In this document: piece after piece, positions 53,699 to 62,544 of the stretch
Position numbering within the stretch: the first letter of the stretch is position 1
Layout: each line of letters begins with the position of its first letter
NCBI GenBank assembly: GCA_947627245.1
Contig: CANQVH010000007.1
Span: 1-64,000 of the forward strand
Reading direction: 5' to 3'
DNA: 64,000 bases
DNA from: an uncultured Lachnospiraceae bacterium
Lineage (GTDB): Bacteria > Bacillota > Clostridia > Lachnospirales > Lachnospiraceae
Position numbers and translations under genes: made by a program
Notes under the pieces: generated by a model
Database searches by the model: none
The model's input: the letters and a program-made list of their open reading frames with translations, nothing else
What the model was told of the DNA's origin: nothing

Positions 53699-54406
53699 AT
53701 GGACAATTACAATATACTGGTGGTGGATGACGACAGGGAGATCGTGTGCTCGCTCTCGCGGCTTCTGGAGCTGGAGGGCTACCGGGTCTACAAGGCGTAT
53801 CAGGGGATCGAGGCGCTGGACGTCCTGTCGCAGCATCCGATCCACCTGATCATTCTGGACGTGATGATGCCGCAGCTCAACGGCCTGTCGGCGCTGATGA
53901 AGATCCGGGAGAAGAATAATATCCCGATCATCATGCTGTCGGCGAAGACCGAAGAGAGCGACAAGGTGCTGGGACTTTCGATGGGCGCGGACGACTATGT
54001 GACGAAGCCGTACAACACAGCAGAGCTGATGGCCCGTGTGAAGTCGCAGTTGCGCCGGTATTTTTCGCTCGGGGCGGTGGCGGATCAGGAGAGCGGGGAG
54101 GATCTGCTGAAGAACGGCGGCCTCGTGCTGAACCGCAATACAAAGGAGCTGACGGTCGATTCGGCGCCGGTTCGCCTGACCGCGACGGAGTACAAGATCG
54201 TCGAGCTTTTGATGAGCCATCCGGGCTACGTGTTTTCCGCGGAGGAAATCTACAGCCGGATCTGGCAGGAGGAAGCCTACGGCGTGGAGAATACGGTGAT
54301 GGTCCATATCCGGCGCATCCGTGAGAAAATCGAGATCACGCCGAAGAATCCGAAATATCTGAAGGTGGTGTGGGGCATTGGTTACAAGATTGAAAAAATT
54401 GATTGA
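53699..54406 (+). CDS. OmpR/PhoB-family response regulator
   Basis: A 235-residue regulator. The receiver has the acidic pocket NILVVDDDREIV, phospho-Asp in LIILDVMMPQLNG and Lys in DYVTKPYNTAEL. A winged-helix C-terminal domain begins near residue 140 (RLTATEYKIVELLMSHPGYVFSAEEIY, then VENTVMVHIRRIREKIE). GGGGAGG supports the ATG at 53699 rather than an in-frame codon at 53654. The kinase gene overlaps its last 29 bases. The architecture resembles VanR-type regulators of the cell envelope; the stimulus is unknown. Confidence 0.92.
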   Translation: MDNYNILVVDDDREIVCSLSRLLELEGYRVYKAYQGIEALDVLSQHPIHLIILDVMMPQLNGLSALMKIREKNNIPIIMLSAKTEESDKVLGLSMGADDYVTKPYNTAELMARVKSQLRRYFSLGAVADQESGEDLLKNGGLVLNRNTKELTVDSAPVRLTATEYKIVELLMSHPGYVFSAEEIYSRIWQEEAYGVENTVMVHIRRIREKIEITPKNPKYLKVVWGIGYKIEKID

Positions 54407-56012
54407 CTTTGAGCAAAAGCCGATGAAAAAGCAGGCGGCTATCTTGGCGATTCTCCTCCTGCTGGAGTCCGTTTTCTTAACGCTGGCCCTAATCTTTTTC
54501 CGCTACTATCGCAGCTATTACTCGAGCTGGAGTCGGGCGACATACGCGAAGCCGTATCAGATCAGGTTCGCTGTCTTTTTGCCTGTGACGGTTCTGCTGG
54601 GTCTCTACTCTGCGCGCTGTCTGTCGGGATTTCTGAAAAGACATCCTCTCAGGGAGAGCATCCGGCCGCTTCGGATCGATCGGATCAAGACGGAGCTCAT
54701 TGCGCTGGTGCTGCTGTGGAGCGGGCTGGTTTGGGCGGATGTGTTGTTTAACCTTGACATAGGGATCGGGGACTTTATCTTCATAGAGGATGTCAGGATA
54801 TCCGAGGTGTCAAAACGCACGCTGCTCGGTCTGTGGGACTGGTTTTCCCTTGCGGTGGCGCTTTTGCCTGTGCTTGTGGTGTTCTATGGAAGCGCTGCGC
54901 TTTTTCTTCGCCAGTGGGCGCTGGGAATTCTGCCGGAGACCTCTCTGATCCGGGTGTGGACGCGGCGCTACAAGGAGCGGACGACACTCGAGAAGCGTCT
55001 GCAGAATCGTCACAGGATCGGCATTTGGCTTGCCGTCTTTTTCATGGTGGTCGGCTGTATTGCGTCGATGTGGACGATGGACTACATCGGAGAGGCGGGA
55101 GCCGCGACCGGATTGTGTGTCGTTGCTCTTTTTGTCCTGTTTCTGAGGGTAGGCTTTTTCGGAAAGCTGCCGCAGGAGACCGGGCGGCTGGCGGAGCAGA
55201 TTCGCTGTATGTCGGAGGGAAAGCCGCTTCCCGAGCAATATGCGCTGTCGGAGAAAGCGCTGCTGTATCAGCCGTCGCTTCAACTGAAAAACATCGACAG
55301 CGCGATGCATGACAGCGTGGAGAAGCAGGTGCAGGCGGAACGGCTGAAGATCGACCTGATCACAAACGTCTCGCACGATCTGAAGACGCCGCTGACCTCG
55401 ATGGTCGGCTACACCGACCTGCTCAAGAAAGAAGATCTGGGCGCGGAGGCACGGGACTACGTAGAGATCATCTCGACAAAGCAGGAACAACTGAAGAACA
55501 TGATTCAGGATCTGTTCGATCTCTCGAAGGCGACAAGCGGGGCGGATCAGATGACGATCGAGATTCTTGACATGCGCAGGCTCTTGGAGCAGACGCTGGG
55601 AGATATGGAGGATGTGATCCAAGCAAGCGGCAGGGAAATCCGCACAAATTTCGCGGAGGACGCGCTGCTGTTCTGCGGGGACAACAACAAGGTATACCGG
55701 GTCGTGCAGAACCTGCTGGAAAACGCACTCAAGTACTCGCTGCGCGGCACGCGCATCTACATCGAGACGGCGCGCGCGGACGGACAGGTCGAGATGCAGA
55801 TGAAGAACATCGCCTGCTACGAGATGGATTTCTCCCCGGAAGAGATCACGGAGCGCTTCGTGCGCGGCGACAAAGCGAGGACGACCGAAGGACACGGGCT
55901 CGGGCTGGCGATTTCCACGAGCTTTGTGCACAACATGGGCGGGACGCTCGAAGTCGCGACCGATGGCGATCTGTTCAAGGTGACGGTGCGCTTCCCCAGC
56001 GTGCCCGGGTAA
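54378..56012 (+). CDS. membrane sensor histidine kinase
   Basis: About 544 residues from a TTG at 54378; an ATG at 54423 (MKKQAAILAILLL) would give 529 and is almost as likely. Four or five membrane helices occupy the first 270 residues, without a large extracellular domain. The dimerisation box NVSHDLKTPLTSMVGYTDLL is near residue 335; the ATPase has NLLENALKYS and a GHGLGLAIS lid, while the usual DxGxG box is reduced. It pairs with the overlapping OmpR-type regulator. Confidence 0.9.
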   Translation: MVTRLKKLIDFEQKPMKKQAAILAILLLLESVFLTLALIFFRYYRSYYSSWSRATYAKPYQIRFAVFLPVTVLLGLYSARCLSGFLKRHPLRESIRPLRIDRIKTELIALVLLWSGLVWADVLFNLDIGIGDFIFIEDVRISEVSKRTLLGLWDWFSLAVALLPVLVVFYGSAALFLRQWALGILPETSLIRVWTRRYKERTTLEKRLQNRHRIGIWLAVFFMVVGCIASMWTMDYIGEAGAATGLCVVALFVLFLRVGFFGKLPQETGRLAEQIRCMSEGKPLPEQYALSEKALLYQPSLQLKNIDSAMHDSVEKQVQAERLKIDLITNVSHDLKTPLTSMVGYTDLLKKEDLGAEARDYVEIISTKQEQLKNMIQDLFDLSKATSGADQMTIEILDMRRLLEQTLGDMEDVIQASGREIRTNFAEDALLFCGDNNKVYRVVQNLLENALKYSLRGTRIYIETARADGQVEMQMKNIACYEMDFSPEEITERFVRGDKARTTEGHGLGLAISTSFVHNMGGTLEVATDGDLFKVTVRFPSVPG

Positions 56013-56020
56013 AAATTCAT

Positions 56021-56049
56021 TTGACAACTTGCCTGTTGTATGCTATAAA
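56021..56049 (+). promoter_or_regulatory. consensus promoter of the tRNA-Trp gene
   Basis: A perfect TTGACA (56021-56026), 17 bases, then TATAAA (56044-56049) with an upstream TG (extended -10). The tRNA begins 21 bases after the -10 box. Confidence 0.85.
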
Positions 56050-56069
56050 TATTTGGTGAGTTGTCACAT

Positions 56070-56140
56070 AGGGGTTTGGTCAAGTGGTATGACAGGAGTC
56101 TCCAAAACTCTTAGTGGGAGTTCGATTCTCTCAACCCCTG
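56070..56140 (+). tRNA. tRNA-Trp (anticodon CCA)
   Basis: The acceptor arms AGGGGTT and AACCCCT pair. The D stem is GTC/GAC, the anticodon stem GGAGT/ACTCT encloses the loop CTCCAAA with anticodon CCA, and the T arm is GGGAG-TTCGATT-CTCTC. Discriminator G; the CCA end is not encoded. It is 71 bases long and stands alone between its own promoter and terminator. Confidence 0.93.
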
Positions 56141-56144
56141 CGCG

Positions 56145-56173
56145 AAAAAGTCCGGTGTTTGCCGGACTTTTTC
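56145..56173. terminator. bidirectional terminator between tRNA-Trp and coaX
   Basis: AAAAAGTCCGG (56145-56155) and CCGGACTTTTT (56162-56172) form an 11-bp perfect stem with A- and T-runs on both sides, serving the tRNA and the converging coaX gene. Confidence 0.88.
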
Positions 56174-56206
56174 TTTGCACTGCATATGATTTCCAAAGAA
56201 TGACAG

Positions 56207-56977
56207 TCAGTCTTTCCTGTTTTTATTGTAGATGATCATGAGCCCCTTCAGCAGCAGAAGATCGTCGATGATGATCTCGCGTTTGCAGAAGGGAATGATT
56301 GTTTTTGCCATGCCGCCTGTGGAGACGACGGTACATTTCTCTCCGAGCTCCTCCTCGATGCGCGCGATGGAGCCGTCGATGCTTGCCGCGGTGCTGTAGA
56401 TGATGCCGCTGCGCATGCAGTCGACCGTGTTTGAGCCGATGACCTTCTTCGGAGGATCCAGACTGATCTTCGGGAGCTGCGAGGTCCGCATCGTAAGCGA
56501 GTCGAGCGAGACCCTGAGTCCGGGAATGATCATGCCGCCGAGGAAATTTTTCTCCCGGTCAATGACGGAGATCGTCGTGGCCGTCCCCATGTCGACGATG
56601 ATGAGCGGACACGGATACTCGTGGATCGCCGCGATCGCGTCCGCCACCCGGTCGCTGCCGAGCTGCGCCGGATTGTCCAGCATGATTTTCAGACCGGTGC
56701 GGATGCCCGGTCCCACGACCATGACGGGAGCCTGTGTCAGACGGATCATCGCGTCCTTGATCGTTTGCGTCACCGAGGGTACCACCGACGAGATGATACC
56801 GCCCTGAAACGAAAGATTACTCAGGTGGTTGAGCTCAAGGATGGTCTTGATGAGGACCGTGTATTCGAGCGACGTCGAGTCCTGATTCGTCGAGAGACGT
56901 TCGATGAAATGAATCTTCTCGTCCTCGAAGCACCCCAGCACGATATTTGAATTTCCGATGTCAACGGCCAGAACCAT
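56207..56977 (-). CDS. coaX: type III pantothenate kinase
   Basis: A 256-residue CoaX. It starts MVLAVDIGNSNIVLG (phosphate loop), with the middle motifs RVADAIAAIHEYPCP and IIVDMGTATTISVID and the end motif VVSTGGMAKTII. It makes 4'-phosphopantothenate, the first step to coenzyme A, and is not feedback-inhibited by CoA as CoaA is. On the minus strand it lies downstream of an ECF S-component gene likely to bring in pantothenate, and coaBC is encoded about 3 kb away. Confidence 0.95.
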   Translation of the reverse strand: MVLAVDIGNSNIVLGCFEDEKIHFIERLSTNQDSTSLEYTVLIKTILELNHLSNLSFQGGIISSVVPSVTQTIKDAMIRLTQAPVMVVGPGIRTGLKIMLDNPAQLGSDRVADAIAAIHEYPCPLIIVDMGTATTISVIDREKNFLGGMIIPGLRVSLDSLTMRTSQLPKISLDPPKKVIGSNTVDCMRSGIIYSTAASIDGSIARIEEELGEKCTVVSTGGMAKTIIPFCKREIIIDDLLLLKGLMIIYNKNRKD

Positions 56978-57109
56978 GGCAAACTTCTCCTCTTTCTGAA
57001 TTTTTTGTTATGCAGGCAATATTAGTTGGATGAGTTAATTAGCCTGCAGGCATCGCAATCGTACAGGATGAACCGCCTGACAAACAGGATGATTCATAGT
57101 CCTTTTGGC

Positions 57110-57739
57110 TCAGGCGACCGCATCCATGGTTGTCGCACCGGGCACAAAACGAGCCTTGTACAAGGCAAGTCCGACCGCGCCTGTGATGATCGTCGACGCG
57201 AGCATTTCAAACACCGCGTTGATGCCGACGAAGCCGCAGACAAACAGGATCACATTCTTTCCCCCGATCAATCCTTGCATATACTCCGTATTTCCGAAAA
57301 GAAGAACGAGCGCGCTCATGAAGAACACCGTGTTTAAAAACGCCGAGCAGAAGCCGGTCACAAGGCAGGCGACGGACACGTTCGTGAGCTTTCTTGCGCC
57401 GCGGAAAATGAAGCCGAGCAGGAAGCCGTCGAGCACGCGCGGAACAAAACGCTGGATGAACGCGAGAATCGGGTTGATGCCGAACAGGACGGCGCCCATC
57501 GCGCTCGTGCCGCCTACGCCGATGCACTGCAGAAAGCTGGTGAGACCGAACACGCCGCCTGCGATCGCGCCGCCGACCGGGCCGAGCGTAATCGCGGAGA
57601 TCGCCACCGGAATCACGTTGAACGTGATGGCAAGCGGTCCGATATTCAGATAACCGAGCGGGGTGTACGCCATGAGAAGAAGGATGGCGGTCATGAGACC
57701 CAGAATGACGAGCTGCGAAACTGTGAATTTTGTTTTCAT
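57110..57739 (-). CDS. ECF-transporter S component, probably for pantothenate
   Basis: A 209-residue, six-helix protein. NIGPLAITFNVIPVAISAITLGP and GGAIAGGVFGLTSFLQC are the hallmarks of the PF12822 family of ECF S components (PanT, FolT and relatives). It needs the shared EcfA-A'-T energy module, encoded elsewhere. The gene next to it is coaX, which argues for pantothenate, but folate or another vitamin cannot be excluded from sequence. CAAGGAGG on the minus strand fixes the start at 57739. It has its own promoter and a leader of about 165 bases. Confidence 0.82.
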   Translation of the reverse strand: MKTKFTVSQLVILGLMTAILLLMAYTPLGYLNIGPLAITFNVIPVAISAITLGPVGGAIAGGVFGLTSFLQCIGVGGTSAMGAVLFGINPILAFIQRFVPRVLDGFLLGFIFRGARKLTNVSVACLVTGFCSAFLNTVFFMSALVLLFGNTEYMQGLIGGKNVILFVCGFVGINAVFEMLASTIITGAVGLALYKARFVPGATTMDAVA

Positions 57740-57911
57740 AATGAAATTCCTCCTTGTTATTATTCCCCGGGCGACGGATGCAAAGGCCGGACGCGGGCGG
57801 CGCGGACGGTTACTGCCCTGAAAAGGTGCAGTGCCGTGGGCGCGGGAAAAAGCCCTTATGTACAGCGAATCTGCCTGTCCCCGATACGGGATACAATACA
57901 ATTACAGGAGC

Positions 57912-57940
57912 ACTATATCACATTTTTTTGATTTGTACAA
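57912..57940 (-). promoter_or_regulatory. promoter of the ECF S-component gene
   Basis: On the minus strand TTGTAC (57940-57935), 17 bases, TATAGT (57917-57912). It places the RNA start about 165 bases before the start codon. Confidence 0.68.
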
Positions 57941-57967
57941 CAAAAGAATCCGGCTGAAAAAGATTTA

Positions 57968-57996
57968 TTGAGCAAAAAGGCGTTCTATGATAAAAT
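57968..57996 (+). promoter_or_regulatory. promoter of the adenosine deaminase gene
   Basis: TTGAGC (57968-57973), 17 bases, TAAAAT (57991-57996), about 50 bases before the start codon. Confidence 0.55.
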
Positions 57997-58046
57997 CTAA
58001 GAAACAAAAGCGTCTGTGACGCGGATGCGCGTAAGGGGTGAACGGT

Positions 58047-59030
58047 ATGGAGCATAGTACGTCGGCACATAGGAACAAAATACCAAGGCTGGATCTGCAC
58101 TGCCATCTGGACGGATCGCTTTCCCGCAGGTTTGTCGAGGATACGCTGGGCCGCGCGGTGACGATGGAGGAGCTGCAGGTGGAGCCGGATTGCCGGAATC
58201 TCGCCGAATATCTGGCGAAATTTGCGCTGCCGTTCGAGTGCATCCAGTCGGCGAAGCATCTGAAATACGCCGGTTATGATTTTATGAGGAGCGCGTATGA
58301 CGACGCGCTGGACTACGTGGAGGTTCGTTTTGCCCCGGTGTCGAGCTGCATGGAAGGGCTGGACGTCCGGACGGTGATCGAGTCGGTGCTGGAAGGGATC
58401 CGGCGCGGGGAGGAAGAGTTTGGGATTGCCTGCGGTGTAATCGTCTGCGCGATGCGCAATCACAGCGAGGAGCAGAATCTTGACATGCTGCGTGCGGCGC
58501 GGGAGTTTCTGGGCGAGGGCGTCTGTGCGGCGGATCTGGCGGGCGACGAAGCCTCTTATCCGATGAGTCAGTTCCGGGAGCTTTTCCGCGAGGTGAAACG
58601 GATGGACATGCCGTTTACTTTGCACGCCGGAGAGTGCGGAAGCGCGGAGAATATCGTAGAAGCCGTGGAATGCGGGGCGAGCCGCATCGGACACGGAGTC
58701 GCGATGAGTGGCCGCGCGGATGTGATGCAGTTGTGCCGCGACCGTCATATCGGGATCGAGCTGTGTCCGACGAGCAACATCCAGACGAGAGCGGTGGCGG
58801 ATTATTCCGCATATCCGATGCGCGAGTTTCTTGACAACGGCCTGCTCGCGACGATCAACACGGACAATCGCACGATCAGCGGGACGACGCTCGAAAACGA
58901 GATCCGGACAGTCCGGGAGCATTGCAGGATCACGGACGAGGACGTGACGCGCATGATGCGAAACGCCGTCGAGGTCTCGTTCGCGCCCGACGAGGTAAAA
59001 CAGGCGTTGCTTGCGCGATTTGGCGAATAG
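58047..59030 (+). CDS. add: adenosine deaminase
   Basis: A 327-residue amidohydrolase that turns adenosine into inosine. LDLHCHLDGSLS gives two zinc ligands, LHAGECGSAENIVEAVE a third His and the catalytic Glu, RIGHGV the next His, and INTDNRTISGTTL the aspartate ligand. In the last motif the second Asp seen in many adenosine deaminases (TDDP) is Asn-Arg (TDNR), which I believe occurs in other clostridial members too. GTAAGGGGTG precedes the ATG at 58047; a GTG at 58038 is an alternative. It is probably salvage-related and unlinked to the pur operon. Confidence 0.92.
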   Translation: MEHSTSAHRNKIPRLDLHCHLDGSLSRRFVEDTLGRAVTMEELQVEPDCRNLAEYLAKFALPFECIQSAKHLKYAGYDFMRSAYDDALDYVEVRFAPVSSCMEGLDVRTVIESVLEGIRRGEEEFGIACGVIVCAMRNHSEEQNLDMLRAAREFLGEGVCAADLAGDEASYPMSQFRELFREVKRMDMPFTLHAGECGSAENIVEAVECGASRIGHGVAMSGRADVMQLCRDRHIGIELCPTSNIQTRAVADYSAYPMREFLDNGLLATINTDNRTISGTTLENEIRTVREHCRITDEDVTRMMRNAVEVSFAPDEVKQALLARFGE

Positions 59031-59073
59031 ACGGATAGCGACAGAATAAAGGGAAAAGGACAGGTGAATATCT

Positions 59074-59952
59074 ATGTATGAATTGGAACAGGTAGGGCAG
59101 CACAGCTACTATATTCAGAGCCCGGCAAAAATCGGGCTGTTTCGGCTGAACGAGACGGACGTGTGCCTGGTCGACAGCGGAAGCGACAAGGAGGCAGGAC
59201 GGAAGGTTCGGCAGATTCTGGATAAGAATAACTGGAAGCTGAAAGCGATCTTTAATACGCATTCGAACGCGGACCACATCGGCGGGAACAAGTACCTGCA
59301 GGGGCAGACGGGCTGTGAGATTTATGCGCCGGGAATCGACTGCGATTTCACGAATCACCCGATTCTCGAACCCGCGTTTCTGTACGGAGGATTTCCGCCG
59401 AAAGATCTGCGGCACAAGTTTTTATTGGCACAGGAGAGTCAGGCAAAGCCGCTTACGCAGGATGTTCTTCCGGAGGGACTGGAGCTGATCGCGCTGCCGG
59501 GACACTTTTTTGACATGGTCGGATTCCGCACGAGGGACGACGTCGTCTATCTGGCGGACTGCCTGTCCAGTCAGGCAACGCTTGAAAAATATCAGATCGG
59601 GTTTGTGTACGACGTGGCGGCATATCTGGCGACGCTGGAGCAGGTGAAGGAGATGCAGGCGGCCCGGTTTGTTCCGGCGCATGCGGAGCCGACGGAGGAC
59701 ATCGCGCCGCTCGCGCAGTACAACATCGACAAAGTACATGAGATCGCGGACAAGATTGTGGAGCTTGGCCGGGAGCCGATCGGGTCTGAGGCGGTGCTGC
59801 GGCGTCTGTTTTTGGACTACGGGCTCGTAATGAATTTTGAGCAGTATGCGCTGGTCGGGAGCACGGTGCGTTCCTATCTGGCGTGGCTGAAGGATGCAGG
59901 ACGTCTGGAGGCGGTGTTTGAGGACGGACAGCTTTTGTGGAGGGCTGTGTGA
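59074..59952 (+). CDS. metallo-beta-lactamase-fold hydrolase
   Basis: A 292-residue MBL-fold protein. The metal motif reads HSNADHIGG near residue 68, so the usual second His of HxHxDH is Asn. The later GHFFDMVGF and VYLADCLSS (metal-bridging Asp) are typical of the fold. A C-terminal domain of about 90 residues includes a helix-turn-helix-like tail. The substrate cannot be predicted. It begins 43 bases after add, and coaBC starts 31 bases after its stop. Confidence 0.82.
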   Translation: MYELEQVGQHSYYIQSPAKIGLFRLNETDVCLVDSGSDKEAGRKVRQILDKNNWKLKAIFNTHSNADHIGGNKYLQGQTGCEIYAPGIDCDFTNHPILEPAFLYGGFPPKDLRHKFLLAQESQAKPLTQDVLPEGLELIALPGHFFDMVGFRTRDDVVYLADCLSSQATLEKYQIGFVYDVAAYLATLEQVKEMQAARFVPAHAEPTEDIAPLAQYNIDKVHEIADKIVELGREPIGSEAVLRRLFLDYGLVMNFEQYALVGSTVRSYLAWLKDAGRLEAVFEDGQLLWRAV

Positions 59953-59983
59953 GGTAAAGTTACAGAAAGCAGAGGGCGACAGG

Positions 59984-61192
59984 ATGTTACAGGGAAAGAC
60001 CATAATCCTCGGAGTGACCGGGAGCATTGCCGCATACAAGGCGGCGAATCTGGCAAGTCTTTTGAAAAAGCAGCATGCGGACGTGCATGTGATCCTGACA
60101 AAAAATGCGATGCAGTTCATCGGACCGGTGACGTTCGAGACTCTGACCGGGAATAAGTGCCTGACGGACACGTTTGACCGAAGCCATCCATTTGAGGTAG
60201 AGCATGTAGAACTCGCAAAACGCGCGGATCTGGCGCTTGTGGCTCCGGCGACGGCCAATGTGATGGCGAAGCTGGCGCACGGGCTGGCGGACGATATGCT
60301 GACGACGACGATGCTGGCGTGCGACTGCCCGCGGCTGATCGCCCCGGCGATGAACACGCGCATGTATGAGAATCCGGCGACGCGGGACAACGAGCTGATC
60401 CTGAAAAAATACGGCTGGAAGGTCATCCAGCCTGCGGTCGGGCATCTGGCCTGCGGCGATACCGGGAAAGGAAAATTCCCGGAAGAAAGCCTGATCGTCG
60501 GGCATGTGCTCAATGAGATCGCGTTTGCGAAGGATATGGCGGGTCTGCGCGTGCTCGTGACGGCGGGGCCGACGATTGAGCCGATTGATCCGGTGCGTTT
60601 CCTGTCCAACCATTCGAGCGGGAAGATGGGCTACGCGATCGCGCATGTCTGCCGGATGCGCGGGGCTGAGGTGACGCTCGTGAGCGGGCGGACGAGCCTT
60701 GACGCCCCGGTCGGAGTGACGGTTGTTCCCGTGGATTCGGCGCAGGAGATGTTTGAGGCCGTGACCGGGCGCGCCGGGCAGCAGGACATGATTATCAAGG
60801 CGGCCGCTGTGGCGGATTACCGGCCTGCGGTCGTGGCGGATGAGAAGGTGAAGAAGTCCGACGACGAGCTGAATATTGAGCTTGAGCGGACGCAGGATAT
60901 TCTGGCGTGGCTCGGAGCGCACAAGGGTGAGCGGCAGATTCTCTGCGGCTTCGCAATGGAGACCGAGCATATGGTCGAGCACGCGCAGGAGAAGCTGGAG
61001 CGCAAGAATCTGGATCTGATCGCCGCGAACAACGTCAAGGTGGCGGGCGCGGGCTTCGGAACCGACACGAACGTGGTGACGCTGATAGGTGCGCAGGGCG
61101 TGCAGGAGCTTGCGCTGATGAGCAAGGAGGACGTCGCCGTGAAGCTGACGGACGAGCTGCTGAAAATTCGCGCGGAAAGAATATCGAAGTAA
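59984..61192 (+). CDS. coaBC: bifunctional phosphopantothenoylcysteine decarboxylase / phosphopantothenate-cysteine ligase
   Basis: A 402-residue CoaBC of normal length. The N-terminal flavin decarboxylase has GVTGSIAAYKAANLAS, the active His in VEHVELAKRADLAL, APATANVMAKLAHG and the PAVGHLACGDTGKGKFP loop with its catalytic Cys. The C-terminal ligase starts near residue 185 with RVLVTAGPTIEPIDPVRF and ends in NLDLIAANNV. It carries out the two CoA steps after CoaX. AGAGGGCGACAGG precedes the ATG at 59984; the open frame extends upstream into the MBL gene without support. Confidence 0.96.
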   Translation: MLQGKTIILGVTGSIAAYKAANLASLLKKQHADVHVILTKNAMQFIGPVTFETLTGNKCLTDTFDRSHPFEVEHVELAKRADLALVAPATANVMAKLAHGLADDMLTTTMLACDCPRLIAPAMNTRMYENPATRDNELILKKYGWKVIQPAVGHLACGDTGKGKFPEESLIVGHVLNEIAFAKDMAGLRVLVTAGPTIEPIDPVRFLSNHSSGKMGYAIAHVCRMRGAEVTLVSGRTSLDAPVGVTVVPVDSAQEMFEAVTGRAGQQDMIIKAAAVADYRPAVVADEKVKKSDDELNIELERTQDILAWLGAHKGERQILCGFAMETEHMVEHAQEKLERKNLDLIAANNVKVAGAGFGTDTNVVTLIGAQGVQELALMSKEDVAVKLTDELLKIRAERISK

Positions 61193-61246
61193 AAAAAGAT
61201 TGCGGAGTGCACAGAAGTTTGAGTAAAGAGAGGAGTGCCGAAACGT

Positions 61247-61474
61247 ATGAAGTGTTATGAGACCGTATGGGAAATTTTTAATAAATGTGCGAACAATCAG
61301 ATGCGCGACGTGTTTATCGAGGAGCTTGAGATAGAGGACATCGACGCGTTTTTGCAGGAAAAATTCAAGGGAAAAGAAGTCACGTTCGACAAAACCGTCC
61401 AGCCGGACGGAACGATCGTGTATGATATCATCGCTTCGGGGATCAAAGAGCGGTATTCGTTCACAGGGATTTGA
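61247..61474 (+). CDS. small conserved hypothetical protein
   Basis: A 75-residue acidic protein without membrane segment or signal. It starts MKCYETVWEIFNKCANNQMR and ends in IKERYSFTGI, with two cysteines in the first 14 residues. AGAGGAG precedes it; an in-frame GTG at 61235 is an alternative start. I recall close relatives in Lachnospiraceae but no function. It precedes the MoxR-VWA pair by about 130 bases. Confidence 0.65.
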   Translation: MKCYETVWEIFNKCANNQMRDVFIEELEIEDIDAFLQEKFKGKEVTFDKTVQPDGTIVYDIIASGIKERYSFTGI

Positions 61475-61601
61475 AGTCCGCGGAAACGGCTTTCGACAGT
61501 CCCATTGCGGGACAAGTCGGGCAGCAGGTTATAAGAGCGGACAGATTTATATGGGTTCAGAAAAACGGACAGACATAGAGAAAGACAGGAGAGGTAATCG
61601 C

Positions 61602-62528
61602 ATGGATTATACCATTCAATCACTGGAAGAGCAGCAGGTGAGCAAGGAGCTTCTGCGCTCGATTGCGGAATTTCGTGAGAAATACCCGGTGGAGGAGAAG
61701 CTGCGTCCGAGGATCATCCGGCCAATGTTGCCGTATTACGGACGGGAGACGTTTGAGATGGCCGCGGCCGCGCTGCTGCAGGGCGAGAATATCCTTCTGA
61801 CCGGGACGAAAGCGACCGGGAAAAACATCCTTGCGGAGAATCTTGCCTACGTGTTCGGCAGGCCGTCGTGGAACATTTCGTTTCATGTCAACATGGACAG
61901 CGGTGCGCTGATCGGTACAGACACGTTCCGCGCGGGCGAGGTGCAACTGCGCACGGGCCCGGTCTACGACTGCGCGGTCGGTGGGGGTTTCGGAATCTTC
62001 GACGAGGTAAATATGGCGAAGAACGACGCGGTCTCCGTGCTTCATGCGACGCTCGACTATCGCCGGATTCTGGACATTCCGGGTTATGAGAAGGTGAACC
62101 TGCACGATGCGGCCCGCTTTATCGGTACGATGAACTACGGCTATGCGGGCACGCGCGAGCTCAACGAGGCGCTGGTGTCCCGTTTTCTAGTGATCGAGAT
62201 GCCGATGGCGACGGAGGACACGCTGCATTATATTCTGAAGCAGATCTTCCCGGATTTCCGCAAAGAAGGGTTGGAGCAGATCTGCGGGCTGTTCCTTGAT
62301 TTGCAGACGAAGGCGAACAATAATGAGATCTCGACAAAGCCGCTCGACCTGCGTGGCTTGATCGGCGCATTGAAAACGGTGCGGGCCGGGCTTGCCCCGA
62401 GGCTCGCGATCCGCATGGGAATCGTCAATAAGAGCTTTGATCTGTTCGAGCGTGAAATCGTGGAGGATATCGTGATGACGCGCATTCCGGAGAGCTGGAC
62501 AGCGGCGGAAATTTTCGGAGCGGATTGA
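61602..62528 (+). CDS. MoxR-type AAA+ ATPase
   Basis: A 308-residue AAA+ protein. Walker A reads GTKATGKNILAEN near residue 70; the residue after GK is Asn instead of the usual Thr or Ser. Walker B is GFGIFDEVNMAKND, followed by sensor 1 FIGTMNYGYAGTRELNEALVSRF and a C-terminal lid. MoxR ATPases act as metal-insertion or folding chaperones with VWA partners, and the VWA gene follows after 16 bases. AGGAGAGG supports the ATG at 61602; the open frame extends 180 bases upstream without a ribosome site. Confidence 0.86.
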   Translation: MDYTIQSLEEQQVSKELLRSIAEFREKYPVEEKLRPRIIRPMLPYYGRETFEMAAAALLQGENILLTGTKATGKNILAENLAYVFGRPSWNISFHVNMDSGALIGTDTFRAGEVQLRTGPVYDCAVGGGFGIFDEVNMAKNDAVSVLHATLDYRRILDIPGYEKVNLHDAARFIGTMNYGYAGTRELNEALVSRFLVIEMPMATEDTLHYILKQIFPDFRKEGLEQICGLFLDLQTKANNNEISTKPLDLRGLIGALKTVRAGLAPRLAIRMGIVNKSFDLFEREIVEDIVMTRIPESWTAAEIFGAD

Positions 62529-62544
62529 GAAGGAAATAAGCGGC

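Larger units (their letters stand above)
57740..58046. other. divergent control region between the ECF S-component and adenosine deaminase genes
   Basis: This 307-base gap holds two promoters (57912-57940 minus, 57968-57996 plus) and a GC-rich, hairpin-rich leader of about 165 bases on the minus strand. A CCCG-TAT-CGGG hairpin and GGGC/GCCC pairings are visible. No known riboswitch was recognised with confidence. Confidence 0.6.

Noticed and set aside
57011-57048. TGCAGGC/GCCTGCA inverted repeat as terminator of the S-component gene
   Set aside because: The flanking T-run is on the wrong side for minus-strand transcription.
57740-57905. Firm call of a tetrahydrofolate riboswitch
   Set aside because: Only a 10-base segment resembles it; the expected P1 and P2 pairings could not be built.
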